Source: UBA2227 sp036677505 (GTDB lineage: Bacteria > Bacillota_I > Bacilli_A > Erysipelotrichales > Erysipelotrichaceae). Taken from it: a DNA stretch of 64,000 bases. Numbering within the stretch: the first letter of the stretch is position 1; each line of letters starts with the position of its first letter. The DNA lies in contig JAVBWK010000003.1 in the NCBI GenBank assembly GCA_036677505.1, positions 62,001-126,000 of the forward strand, read 5' to 3'. The position numbers and the translations under genes are program-made. The notes beneath the pieces were generated by a model. It searched no databases. It saw nothing but the letters and a program-made list of their open reading frames with translations, and was not told where the DNA came from. Of this stretch, positions 1 through 7,831 are shown one piece after another.

Positions 1-206
1 TCCGCCTGCAGGCGGTGTTTCATCTCCGCGGCAGCAGCTTCGGTAAAGGTCAGAGCCAGAATGCGGGAAACCGGAATCTTATCCATAATGATTCGCTTGA
101 TCAGACGGTCAATCAGCACGGTCGTTTTACCGGCACCTGCCGAAGCGCTGACTAAAATATCCTGATTGACTGTTTCAATCGCAGCGATTTGTGATGGTGT
201 TCTCAT
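1..206 (-). CDS. addA: ATP-dependent helicase/nuclease subunit A, N-terminal fragment
   Basis: Only the first 68 or so residues are inside the window; the gene runs off the left edge. The protein begins MRTPSQIAAI and carries the Walker A loop SASAGAGKTTVL, followed by the UvrD-type motif LALTFTEAAAAEM. This is the start of AddA, the UvrD-like helicase and nuclease subunit that processes double-strand breaks for recombination. Its ATG overlaps the addB stop codon in an ATGA arrangement, and addB lies directly upstream on the same strand, so the two subunits are translationally coupled. The assignment rests on the Walker A and motif Ia residues plus the neighbour. Confidence 0.93.
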   Translation of the reverse strand, partial: MRTPSQIAAIETVNQDILVSASAGAGKTTVLIDRLIKRIIMDKIPVSRILALTFTEAAAAEMKHRLQA

Positions 207-2842
207 GCTTGACCCTCCTTGTCATAACCGATCTTAATATCGGATATTTTCAACGGATCTTCGACCCTTCCTTTATACCAACAGGCTGAAGCATAGTCAC
301 AATACTTACATGCATTCTCCGTCGGACGTCGCTGAATGTTCCCTGCTGACAATTCACTGACCAAATAGGAGTAAATGTCCGAAAACAGTGCTTCAATTTT
401 CTGTAACTCAAACTTGTATCGGACATCAACATAATTATCATTCTTCAGTCCCTGAACAAAGTCCCTGGATCTGAACAGATCTGCCCGATCAACAACGAAC
501 CAACCGGTCATTTTATGATTTTTATTGAGCTGAGCCATACTTAGTTCACCATCAAAAGGGATCGCCTCATTTCTGACAAACTTATATCGCGGAATACTGA
601 CGTCAAGATTGCGCATGGATAGATAGAAAGCACCGACAGGCGTTTTTCGAAACATCTTGGAAGTAATGATCAGGTAAGTGAGTAACTGTAATTGCAATCC
701 TCCCATTACTTTATCCTTCTTCAGTTTCTTTGCACTGCTTTTGTAATCGACGATCCGATAAGTCGTCGGAGTCATATCGATGCGATCAATGATACCATTA
801 AGAGCAATGGAAATATCGTGACGCGTCGGCCAAGTGTATGCAAACTTGTGCTCTTGATATTTGACTTCAAAATCAGTATCTTGTTCCATCGGTTGTAAAC
901 GTTCAAAAGTCATCATCAGATTTTCGGTCATTCTGGTTTGAACCATATCCCACTGCTTGTTTAATTTTGGGTAAAGCAACCGTAAGTCCTTGAAACAATC
1001 ATTCAATAACTCTGTCAGATCACTCTTGCTTGTGTTTGGATAGTTTTTGGGATGAGCATTTGCCAGTTTCTCAAATACAGCATGCTGAATTGTGCCGACA
1101 AAGGCATTGTTTAACTCAAACGTCTGAAGTTTATTGATTTTCAGCCCGTATTGAAAGTAGTATTGATAAGGGCACTGAAAGAAGCGTTCAAAGGAAGAGA
1201 CCGAGCCTTTCAAAGTATTCTCTTTAAAGAAAAGATCAGATGAGAGTTCAGGTTTTAGCCTATATTGACGCAAGACAGTCTTTCCATGGGTGACCAATGG
1301 CCACATTGTACATGACACACCTAGATTTCTTGAAAACACATCCAACTGATACGCTGATGAAACAGATTTCCCCTCATAATTACCGGAGGCATACGAACAA
1401 ATCAGATGCGGGTAGCGAGTGAATAAACTTTCCACATACTTCATGTGCAGATTCAAGCGATCTTTCAACGACGGAAGCGTAGTCTTCTGAAGATAGCCTT
1501 CATCAAACAAACCGGATTTTGGTGAGAATCCAGGGTAGTTACGCTGATTGACTCCAAGAATGATCACGTGATCGCACGGCGGTAACTCACTGTTACGCAA
1601 ATCGGTAATGATGACCGGTGCGATTTCATCCGAATCAGATACAGTAATCTGCTCGATCAGATAAGGCAGGACTATGTCCGTATAGTCATTAATTTCTAAA
1701 AGGCAAGATTCGATGATATCTTTGATTGCGAGCAATCCAGCTTTTTCAGAAGTGTTGAGTGATGCAAAGTTCTTGGCAAAGTGATCGAATGCGGCAACGA
1801 TCGGATCTGATGACTGAATCAATGTCTGAATGTCTGACAAGATTTCACTTTGACTGATTGCGGCCTGGTGTTCCAATTGAAGCAATGCGGCTTGATTGCG
1901 CTTATCGATATAGGCAAGACCTTGATCACAAACCGTTTTTACATGACTGAAAGGCAGTAAAAATTCATTGAATGTCAGATCGAAGTGCTGAATGTAATCG
2001 ATCAGGCTTTGTCGGTACGAGCACTCAAATACCCCGTGAGTGAGCGATTCAATCAAAGCTTCACTCGTCTTTTGCCGGAGTAGTTTAAGCAGAGCTAAAA
2101 ACCGGAAGTTTAGTGCCGGAGTTATTCGTTGATGCGTCTGTTGATAGGGGATGTGATACCGATCCAAAACAGAAGTAAGAACCTTAGTGCCCATAGGATC
2201 ACAATGAATGATGCCGACGCGTTCAAAGGGGTTCTGACACAACCATTGTGCGACTGCTTCGGCTTCCTGCCTGGTATTAAGTGCCTGATGGTATTGGAAA
2301 CTGATCGGATTCACAGCATTGTGCTCAATTTTTCGAGCACCGCGTTCAACCAGCAAATCAACGATTTTATGATGGTGGGGTTGCATATAAAATGGATATA
2401 TCGTAACGTGTTCAAATGTGTACGGGCTCGATGTTAACTGTCTTAATGTATTATGAAAACGATACAGAGGTTCGATGGCTTCAATGCAAATCGCCAAATC
2501 CTTTTCCTTGGGTGTCTCTTTGGGCAGCATAGCAAAATCCATGTCGTTTTGATGGGCGAAAATGACAAAATCAATGACTTGACGAGTGAACTCAGGGTAG
2601 CAAATAGTTTCGCTTAGCACTATACAATCCTTGCGTTTTTCTTGTATAATTGAATATGCGGAAGTAAACAGTTTGGAATTTTCATTTATAACGGGGAAAA
2701 GTGTGGCCAGCAAAGTATCCATGGTCATTAAGCGTACACCTCTTATGGCAGGTGAACCACTTAATTTCGATTCCATGATTGATAAGTGCATGGTTTTTGG
2801 AGCCACGAACCACTCTTCGTTTAAGAAATTTTGATTGTCCAT
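203..2842 (-). CDS. addB: ATP-dependent helicase/nuclease subunit B, short form
   Basis: This 879-residue protein is the AddB partner of AddA. The C-terminal half has the RecB-type nuclease signature: GIIDRID followed by YRIVDYKSS. It also has the cysteines that hold the AddB iron-sulfur cluster, one in FERFFQCPYQYYF and three in CKYCDYASAC. Bacillus AddB is about 1150 residues, so this form is about a quarter shorter. I see no Walker A loop near the N-terminus, where Bacillus AddB has one; in that respect it resembles streptococcal RexB. The start ATG at 2842 follows GGAGGG. The intergenic region also carries a divergent promoter for the EamA gene at 2889. Confidence 0.9.
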   Translation of the reverse strand: MDNQNFLNEEWFVAPKTMHLSIMESKLSGSPAIRGVRLMTMDTLLATLFPVINENSKLFTSAYSIIQEKRKDCIVLSETICYPEFTRQVIDFVIFAHQNDMDFAMLPKETPKEKDLAICIEAIEPLYRFHNTLRQLTSSPYTFEHVTIYPFYMQPHHHKIVDLLVERGARKIEHNAVNPISFQYHQALNTRQEAEAVAQWLCQNPFERVGIIHCDPMGTKVLTSVLDRYHIPYQQTHQRITPALNFRFLALLKLLRQKTSEALIESLTHGVFECSYRQSLIDYIQHFDLTFNEFLLPFSHVKTVCDQGLAYIDKRNQAALLQLEHQAAISQSEILSDIQTLIQSSDPIVAAFDHFAKNFASLNTSEKAGLLAIKDIIESCLLEINDYTDIVLPYLIEQITVSDSDEIAPVIITDLRNSELPPCDHVIILGVNQRNYPGFSPKSGLFDEGYLQKTTLPSLKDRLNLHMKYVESLFTRYPHLICSYASGNYEGKSVSSAYQLDVFSRNLGVSCTMWPLVTHGKTVLRQYRLKPELSSDLFFKENTLKGSVSSFERFFQCPYQYYFQYGLKINKLQTFELNNAFVGTIQHAVFEKLANAHPKNYPNTSKSDLTELLNDCFKDLRLLYPKLNKQWDMVQTRMTENLMMTFERLQPMEQDTDFEVKYQEHKFAYTWPTRHDISIALNGIIDRIDMTPTTYRIVDYKSSAKKLKKDKVMGGLQLQLLTYLIITSKMFRKTPVGAFYLSMRNLDVSIPRYKFVRNEAIPFDGELSMAQLNKNHKMTGWFVVDRADLFRSRDFVQGLKNDNYVDVRYKFELQKIEALFSDIYSYLVSELSAGNIQRRPTENACKYCDYASACWYKGRVEDPLKISDIKIGYDKEGQA

Positions 2843-2863
2843 TCAACGGCCCTCCGATATAAT
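2835..2863 (+). promoter_or_regulatory. Sigma-A type promoter for the EamA transporter gene
   Basis: TTGTCC at 2835-2840 and TATAAT at 2858-2863 are separated by 17 bases. The -35 box lies inside the first codons of divergent addB. The predicted transcript starts just upstream of the ATG at 2889. Confidence 0.6.
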
Positions 2864-2888
2864 TATAAAGGATATTTTGAGGTGTCAA

Positions 2889-3761
2889 ATGGAAAAGTAC
2901 GGATTGCTTGGAAAGTCGTCATTATTTGCCTCCGCATTCTTGTGGGGATTCGGTTTTGTGGCCGTTGAGGGAGCTTTATTGGCCGGTTGGAATCCCATGC
3001 TGTTGTTGGCAGTCCGCGGATTGTTGGGCGGTACGTTATTACTGGTGTTTTCCTATAAACGCCGGTGGTGGAGAAACAAGGCGCTTATCAAAGACAGCAT
3101 TATTGCCGGAATCTATCTGACATCTGCTTTTGTGGCTCAGACCTATGGTCAGTCGATCAGCGGTCCGGCCAATGCCGCATTCATCACAGCTCTTTATGTC
3201 ATTTTCACTCCATTTATATATGCGTTAAAAGAGCGGAAAATGGTTTCGGGCGTTGTGTTGGTAGCAGCGTTTGCGTCTTTCGTCGGGGTAGCACTGATAT
3301 CCGTGAAAGGCACATTGAGCTGGCAATGGGGCGATTTCTTGTTGGTCGTATGTGCAGTATTGTTCGCGGTTCATATCTTGCAATTAGAAAAGATGGGACA
3401 TCATGATGATGCGTTATCCGTAACGACGATTCAGTTATATGTAATGAGTGCGGTCAGCTTCTTATTTGTTCCGTTTCTCAATGTCACGATGCCATCCATC
3501 GGATTCGGATATGTTGCGTACAGTGGATTAGTTAGCAGCGGAATTGCGTTTTTTCTACAAACGTTTGGTCAAAAACACGTTCCCTCCTCTGCAGCGTCCA
3601 TCATTTTGACATTTGAGGCTATCTTTGGTGCACTGGGTGCCATATGGTTCTACCAAGAGTTCTTCTCGCTTCAAATGTTTTTCGGGGGATTACTATTAGT
3701 CGGCTCCGTATTCTTTTTGGAATTGGTGCCGAAGTCGACTGAGATACCGAATGTATCTTAG
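2889..3761 (+). CDS. EamA/DMT-family transporter
   Basis: This 290-residue protein has about ten hydrophobic segments arranged as two repeats, the architecture of drug/metabolite transporters of the EamA type. Typical elements are SLFASAFLWGFGFVAVEGAL at the start of the first repeat and FLQTFGQKHVPSSAASII with FEAIFGALGAI in the second. The substrate cannot be read from the sequence; relatives export amino acids or metabolites. The ATG at 2889 is chosen because it follows GAGGTG at a good distance, while the in-frame start at 2835 lies upstream of the likely transcription start. The next gene begins 26 bases downstream and may be cotranscribed. Confidence 0.85.
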   Translation: MEKYGLLGKSSLFASAFLWGFGFVAVEGALLAGWNPMLLLAVRGLLGGTLLLVFSYKRRWWRNKALIKDSIIAGIYLTSAFVAQTYGQSISGPANAAFITALYVIFTPFIYALKERKMVSGVVLVAAFASFVGVALISVKGTLSWQWGDFLLVVCAVLFAVHILQLEKMGHHDDALSVTTIQLYVMSAVSFLFVPFLNVTMPSIGFGYVAYSGLVSSGIAFFLQTFGQKHVPSSAASIILTFEAIFGALGAIWFYQEFFSLQMFFGGLLLVGSVFFLELVPKSTEIPNVS

Positions 3762-3787
3762 CAAGTATGTCCGAAAGGGGGACGAAT

Positions 3788-4594
3788 ATGTCCATATTTG
3801 ACGTTTTGGTGAATGTTCAGGATCTTCGAAAAGGGGACGATTCCTGTGCGTTCAACGGTTATTTGGAAGATTATTTAACCGTGATTGAAGAGGATCATCC
3901 TGGAAGAAGTTTATTCTCACAACTGTTTGAGGCAGATGAAAACTTGCGGATATGCGTTAATTACGGATTTGATGTGAATCGCGAAGTGATTTCCAATCAG
4001 ATCATCCGTTACAAAGATGCCTCCAAGCTTCCCAAGAAGTATATGAAATGCCCGTATTTGGTTTATGGAAAAGATGCGACCGGACATCAGTTTGGTATCA
4101 TCCTTTATCCTTCGGATCGTAATGAGTATTTGTTGGCGAAGGGAATTTACTTTGCTTTAACCGAACAAGAAGGACCTTTTGAATCCGGAAGAAATGAAAT
4201 CGTGGCCATGACCATGGAATCTGAAGAATTATGTATGTCTGTCATAACCCGTCTAATGGGAGGAAATGTCAGGGTCGGTGCTTTACAGCGCGAAATCGAT
4301 CGCCAAAACTTTAAGAATTTTGACGAACTTAACCGATTGGCGAATAATTATGCATCAGACTTAAAAGAAAATGTGATGGCCAATATAAAAGAACATCACA
4401 ATCGCGGCGAAATGATATATTCGACGATCATGCGCTGGTTCTTGATTAAAAAGGCTGTATACGTGCATTATATGACCAATAAGGATTTGCTGGTCACGAT
4501 CAATGAGAACAATATTAAGAAACAAAGGCATAACGCCAAGACCTTTGCGGATCAGATACCATTCATCGCTTTCAGCGAGATGTGGCGTTTATAG
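3788..4594 (+). CDS. Protein of unknown function
   Basis: I do not recognise this 268-residue protein. It has no signal peptide and no membrane segment, so it is probably cytoplasmic. The middle part (YMKCPYLVYGKDATGHQFG and IILYPSDRNEYLLAKGIYF) looks like a compact beta-rich domain. The C-terminal third, from about residue 175, is helical and charged. The start at 3788 follows AAAGGGGGA; an in-frame ATG seven codons earlier has no good ribosome site. It sits between a transporter and two membrane proteins in the same direction, so it may belong to a short operon of envelope function, but that is only inference. Confidence 0.6.
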   Translation: MSIFDVLVNVQDLRKGDDSCAFNGYLEDYLTVIEEDHPGRSLFSQLFEADENLRICVNYGFDVNREVISNQIIRYKDASKLPKKYMKCPYLVYGKDATGHQFGIILYPSDRNEYLLAKGIYFALTEQEGPFESGRNEIVAMTMESEELCMSVITRLMGGNVRVGALQREIDRQNFKNFDELNRLANNYASDLKENVMANIKEHHNRGEMIYSTIMRWFLIKKAVYVHYMTNKDLLVTINENNIKKQRHNAKTFADQIPFIAFSEMWRL

Positions 4595-4614
4595 AAAGAG
4601 CATGGGGGGACCCA

Positions 4615-5094
4615 ATGACAGAGCAAGTGAAGTTTTATCGACAAATTAACCTGGCCAGAAGCAATTTGCTGGCGATGACCATTCTTACGGTAGTAAATAT
4701 TGCGGCTTATTTCTTTAATGCTACATTCAGTTTTCCGTTTTCAGCCTTTTTTCCGTATGCAGCTGTTGTGTTTGGCGATATTTTTGCAGCCGAACTTATG
4801 GATCCGATGATTTTCACGTGGGGAGCGGGTTTTGCCATCGTTGCATTGATTCTGTTTATCGTCAGTTATTTCTTATCTAAGAAACGCTTTGGCTGGCTGA
4901 TATTTGTCACCATCCTGTATTTTTTGGATTTGATATTTATGGCATTCATCTACTTTCCGGATTATGATTTCAGTGCCCTGCTGGATTTCTTCTTCCACTT
5001 CTGGGTACTGTACTATTTGGTTATCGGTGTATCAGCCGCCATGAAACTGAAGAAACTGCCATTGGAAGCCGAACCAGATCCGTTTGCGGTTTAG
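4615..5094 (+). CDS. Four-segment integral membrane protein of unknown function
   Basis: This 159-residue protein has four clear hydrophobic segments, around residues 14-36, 60-85, 92-115 and 120-140, with short charged loops and a charged C-terminal tail. I see no catalytic or transport motif. The ATG at 4615 follows GGGGGG at a suitable distance; an upstream in-frame ATG overlaps the preceding gene and lacks a ribosome site. It lies 20 bases after the unknown gene ending at 4594 and is probably cotranscribed with it. Confidence 0.62.
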   Translation: MTEQVKFYRQINLARSNLLAMTILTVVNIAAYFFNATFSFPFSAFFPYAAVVFGDIFAAELMDPMIFTWGAGFAIVALILFIVSYFLSKKRFGWLIFVTILYFLDLIFMAFIYFPDYDFSALLDFFFHFWVLYYLVIGVSAAMKLKKLPLEAEPDPFAV

Positions 5095-5155
5095 CATAAA
5101 GATCTTGGTTATAGTTGATTAAGCTGTATTTGCATTACACTACTGGGGGGAAATC

Positions 5156-5425
5156 ATGGAAATATTAGTCGAAATTATCGGGACATTAGTTGAGATGTTT
5201 GCTTTTTCTGCCGAAGATAAAGACAGACCGCGTAAAATAAGACTGATCGGATTTTTCATTATTTTTGTTTTGATGGGAATTTTGTTCTTTCTGGCATACG
5301 TCATCCGACAGGATACGTTTACAATGTCATTTTTCATAATCTTGGGTTCGATCATGGCTATTACATTACTACGTTCATTTTCTGATATTGTGCGTATGAT
5401 CAGAAATGAAGAATATGACATCTGA
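5156..5425 (+). CDS. Small membrane protein of unknown function
   Basis: This 89-residue protein starts with an amphipathic or membrane-associated stretch (MEILVEIIGTLVEMFAF), has a basic and acidic loop (SAEDKDRPRKIR), and then two membrane segments, GFFIIFVLMGILFFLAYV and FFIILGSIMAITLLR. The ribosome site GGGGGGAAATC precedes the ATG. The reading frame, the strong ribosome site and the terminator just downstream support a real gene. I do not recognise the family. Confidence 0.6.
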   Translation: MEILVEIIGTLVEMFAFSAEDKDRPRKIRLIGFFIIFVLMGILFFLAYVIRQDTFTMSFFIILGSIMAITLLRSFSDIVRMIRNEEYDI

Positions 5426-5436
5426 TATTATTGATT

Positions 5437-5459
5437 GGGATTCACGGAATCCCTTTTTT
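5437..5459 (+). terminator. Rho-independent terminator
   Basis: GGGATTC and GAATCCC form a perfect 7-bp stem with a three-base loop, followed by six T residues. It ends the unit that finishes with the small membrane protein at 5425. Confidence 0.85.
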
Positions 5460-5545
5460 CATAATCGGGAAAAGTTCGCTTTGGCATTTGGTTATTAACG
5501 TATACTGCAAAAGATTTATATAGAGACCGATGTCGAGGTGAAAAC

Positions 5546-5656
5546 ATGAAGAAAGTATCCGTACAACTAGTAGTCATTTGGATGTTCGATGAGAAATCAT
5601 GGTTTTTTTCGTTCCAACAGCTGTCTGCTCTGTCTTTGATTTTTAAGGCAAGTTGA
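5546..5656 (+). pseudogene. Remnant of a membrane-protein gene start related to the gene at 6847
   Basis: A 36-codon frame starting MKKVSVQLVVIW follows a good ribosome site (GAGGTG). The surrounding DNA resembles the start of the gene at 6847. Both have TATATAGAGA about 20-25 bases before the start, AGGTGA, and then codons for KKVS followed by a Q-L/M-V-W pattern. In the next frame the remnant can be read as VFFVPTAV followed by VFDF, matching GFMIPTVFGF of the intact gene. The simplest reading is a duplicated gene start that was frameshifted and truncated. A functional short peptide cannot be excluded. Confidence 0.45.
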
Positions 5657-5680
5657 CATTTTCTGTGAGTATGATATTAT
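5653..5680 (+). promoter_or_regulatory. Promoter of the cysteine-synthase-like gene
   Basis: A perfect TTGACA at 5653-5658 and TATTAT at 5675-5680 are separated by 16 bases. The predicted start lies about 17 bases before the ATG at 5704, leaving no room for a riboswitch or T-box leader. Confidence 0.7.
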
Positions 5681-5703
5681 TCATGAAAATGCAGGTAAGA
5701 TAA

Positions 5704-6744
5704 ATGAAAGAAATGAAAGAAAAACTTCGAAGTCTTCACAGCTTGATTGGCAACACACCATTGCTCGAAATCCACTTCCTTTATAAAGGGGAACCAAGAG
5801 TTTTATATGCGAAAGCAGAATATTATAATCTTACAGGAAGCATAAAGGACAGAATGGCCTTATATGTGCTCGAACAGGCATATCTTCGTAATGAAATCAG
5901 TTATAATGATGAAATCGTAGAAGCAACCAGCGGCAATACAGGCATATCATTTTCAGCCATTGGCGCTATTCTCGATCATCCTGTGACTATTTTCATGCCG
6001 GAATGGATGAGCGAAGAGCGCAAGCGGTTAATCAGAAGTTACGGCGCCAATATTTGTACAGTTTCTAAAGATGAGGGTGGGTTTGTCGGGAGTGTGTCTT
6101 TGACTCAGCGTTATGCCAAGGAAAAAGGGCATGTTTTTTTGCCGGACCAATTTGCCAACAAAGATAACAGGGACAGTCACTATCATTCAACAGCTCCGGA
6201 AATATATTATCAAATGAAAGACAATCACCTCTTCATCGATGCATTTGTGGCCGGGGTAGGCACCGGTGGTACAATCACGGGCATTTCAGACTACTTGAAA
6301 GAGCGCTATCGTGATTTACAAGTGTTTGCTGTTGAACCGGCATCATCACCGACATTATCCACAGGACAAAAAACCGGAGCGCATCGCATTGCCGGGATTT
6401 CAGACGAGTTTGTACCGCCACTACTGGATTTCACATTGGTTGATGACATTCTTCCTGTCGATGATGGGGATGCCATTCTTATGTCACAGATGTTGTCAAG
6501 GCACTTAGGACTTGGCGTAGGTATTTCATCCGGTGCCAATTTCATCGGAGCGTTAATGGCTCAAAACCGTTTGGGCAGTTCTTGCTCAGTTGTAACAGTT
6601 TTTTCAGATGATAATAAAAAATATCTGTCGACCGATCTTATGAAAGAAGAGAAAACGGAAGATCATTATCTTAGTAAAGATATCAAACTTCAGCATGTCA
6701 TTTCCCATAAACGATCATGCATTACATGTCGACCGCATGAATAA
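5704..6744 (+). CDS. cysK: Cysteine synthase/cystathionine beta-synthase family enzyme
   Basis: This 346-residue protein is a fold-type II PLP enzyme. Lys48 in YNLTGSIKDR is the expected Schiff-base lysine. SGNTG at residues 76-80 is the substrate and sulfide loop. GVGTGGTITG is the phosphate-binding loop, and SSGANFIGAL lies near the end. Such enzymes make cysteine from O-acetylserine and sulfide, or act in transsulfuration; the sequence alone does not decide which. It is about 35 residues longer than CysK, with a tail ending CITCRPHE that holds a CxxC pair. The start follows AGGTAAG and a strong promoter. Confidence 0.82.
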   Translation: MKEMKEKLRSLHSLIGNTPLLEIHFLYKGEPRVLYAKAEYYNLTGSIKDRMALYVLEQAYLRNEISYNDEIVEATSGNTGISFSAIGAILDHPVTIFMPEWMSEERKRLIRSYGANICTVSKDEGGFVGSVSLTQRYAKEKGHVFLPDQFANKDNRDSHYHSTAPEIYYQMKDNHLFIDAFVAGVGTGGTITGISDYLKERYRDLQVFAVEPASSPTLSTGQKTGAHRIAGISDEFVPPLLDFTLVDDILPVDDGDAILMSQMLSRHLGLGVGISSGANFIGALMAQNRLGSSCSVVTVFSDDNKKYLSTDLMKEEKTEDHYLSKDIKLQHVISHKRSCITCRPHE

Positions 6745-6846
6745 CTATTGGATATTGCTATAATACAAATGAAAAAGCGCGTATGGTTTTAATTGGTTCA
6801 GGATATGTTGTAAAATGAATATATAGAGAAGAGGCAGGTGATACAT

Positions 6847-7416
6847 TTGAAAAAAGTATCCATCAATCAAATGCTCGTATGGATAGCTCAGGCAGCTGTC
6901 ATCGGATTTATGATACCGACCGTGTTTGGATTTTTAGTTGATTCGAATCAGACACTGACATTGGAGAGCAGTTTCTTTCAGATACCGATCATTGTGAGTC
7001 TTATAGGATTTTCTGTCATCGGTGAAGTGGCAACATCCATTGCCATGGGATTTACGGCTGTTATATTTATCATCATGCTGTTAAATGTCATTTTCTTTGT
7101 CCGAGCGCTAAAGTTTGGAGGATTTTTATTTTCGGTCATTCTGCTGGATGTAACGACGCTGTTTGCCTGGTATAAAGGTGAAGTATTCAGTGTGGGTTAT
7201 GTTACCGTCAATTTTGTTGTTCATATACTAGTCATGGTATTGTTGATTGCCGGAATGATTGGAGCTTACCGTATACGTACTGAGAATCAGATAGTTGAAG
7301 AAGAACAGGAAGAACTCGCTGAAGCAGAAATTGAGTTTGAAGTTGAAAATAAACTGATCGATGAGTCGATTGAATCAAAAGAAAACACCGATGAATCGGT
7401 GTCTAGTGATTCTTAA
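6847..7416 (+). CDS. Integral membrane protein with acidic C-terminal tail
   Basis: I do not recognise this 189-residue protein. It has four or five hydrophobic segments, including QAAVIGFMIPTVFGFLV and FIIMLLNVIFFVRAL. It ends in about 45 mostly acidic residues (from roughly IVEEEQEELAEAEIEFEV), likely cytosolic. I prefer the TTG at 6847 as start, because AGGTG precedes it and the related remnant at 5546 has ATG at the same place; a GTG at 6838 is the alternative. Its 3' end overlaps the convergent zur gene by 14 bases, with no terminator between them. Confidence 0.62.
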   Translation: MKKVSINQMLVWIAQAAVIGFMIPTVFGFLVDSNQTLTLESSFFQIPIIVSLIGFSVIGEVATSIAMGFTAVIFIIMLLNVIFFVRALKFGGFLFSVILLDVTTLFAWYKGEVFSVGYVTVNFVVHILVMVLLIAGMIGAYRIRTENQIVEEEQEELAEAEIEFEVENKLIDESIESKENTDESVSSDS

Positions 7417-7831
7417 GGCAGTCTGAGCAGTAACCGTAAATATCCAGTTGATGAGCAGAAACTCGGAAGTTCTGCTCTTTTTCTATTTGCCCGATGATAT
7501 CATGCATAGGGCAATGTTGAATGGGAATCATTTTATGACAATCCAAACAGATCAGATAGTGCCTGTGGTGCGTATGCTTCAGTTCGATTACATAGGACTG
7601 GGTTGGGATATGGAAAGTTTTTTCAATCAGACCATGTTTCAGAAAGGCATCAAGTATCCGATATATCGTCGAAAGATTAATGGACAGCTTCCGTTGCTTT
7701 ACGATTTCATCAAGCTGTTCGATCGATATCGGAACGGACTGTTCTTTAAGAATATCAAGCAGTCCTTCGCGTTGACGAGAATACTTGAGTTTTGTCTGAT
7801 CAAGCAAAGATCGAGAGGATGTGGATTTCAT
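7403..7831 (-). CDS. zur: Fur-family metal regulator, probable Zur
   Basis: This 142-residue protein has the Fur layout: an N-terminal winged helix (TKLKYSRQREGLLDILKEQ, then LSTIYRILDAFLKHGLIEK) and a C-terminal dimerisation domain. The latter carries two CxxC pairs for a structural zinc (CLDCHKM and CSDC) and histidine-rich metal ligands (HTHHRHYLIC). It is the last gene of a zinc ABC transporter operon, and its ATG overlaps the znuB stop as TAATG, so zinc sensing by a Zur is the best reading; PerR or Fur are less likely. The 27-bp palindrome at the operon promoter is its probable operator, which would make it autoregulated. Confidence 0.85.
   Translation of the reverse strand: MKSTSSRSLLDQTKLKYSRQREGLLDILKEQSVPISIEQLDEIVKQRKLSINLSTIYRILDAFLKHGLIEKTFHIPTQSYVIELKHTHHRHYLICLDCHKMIPIQHCPMHDIIGQIEKEQNFRVSAHQLDIYGYCSDCLKNH

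Noticed and set aside
5426..5703. T-box or SAM riboswitch before the cysteine-synthase-like gene
   Set aside because: The promoter at 5653-5680 leaves a leader of only about 17 bases, too short for either.
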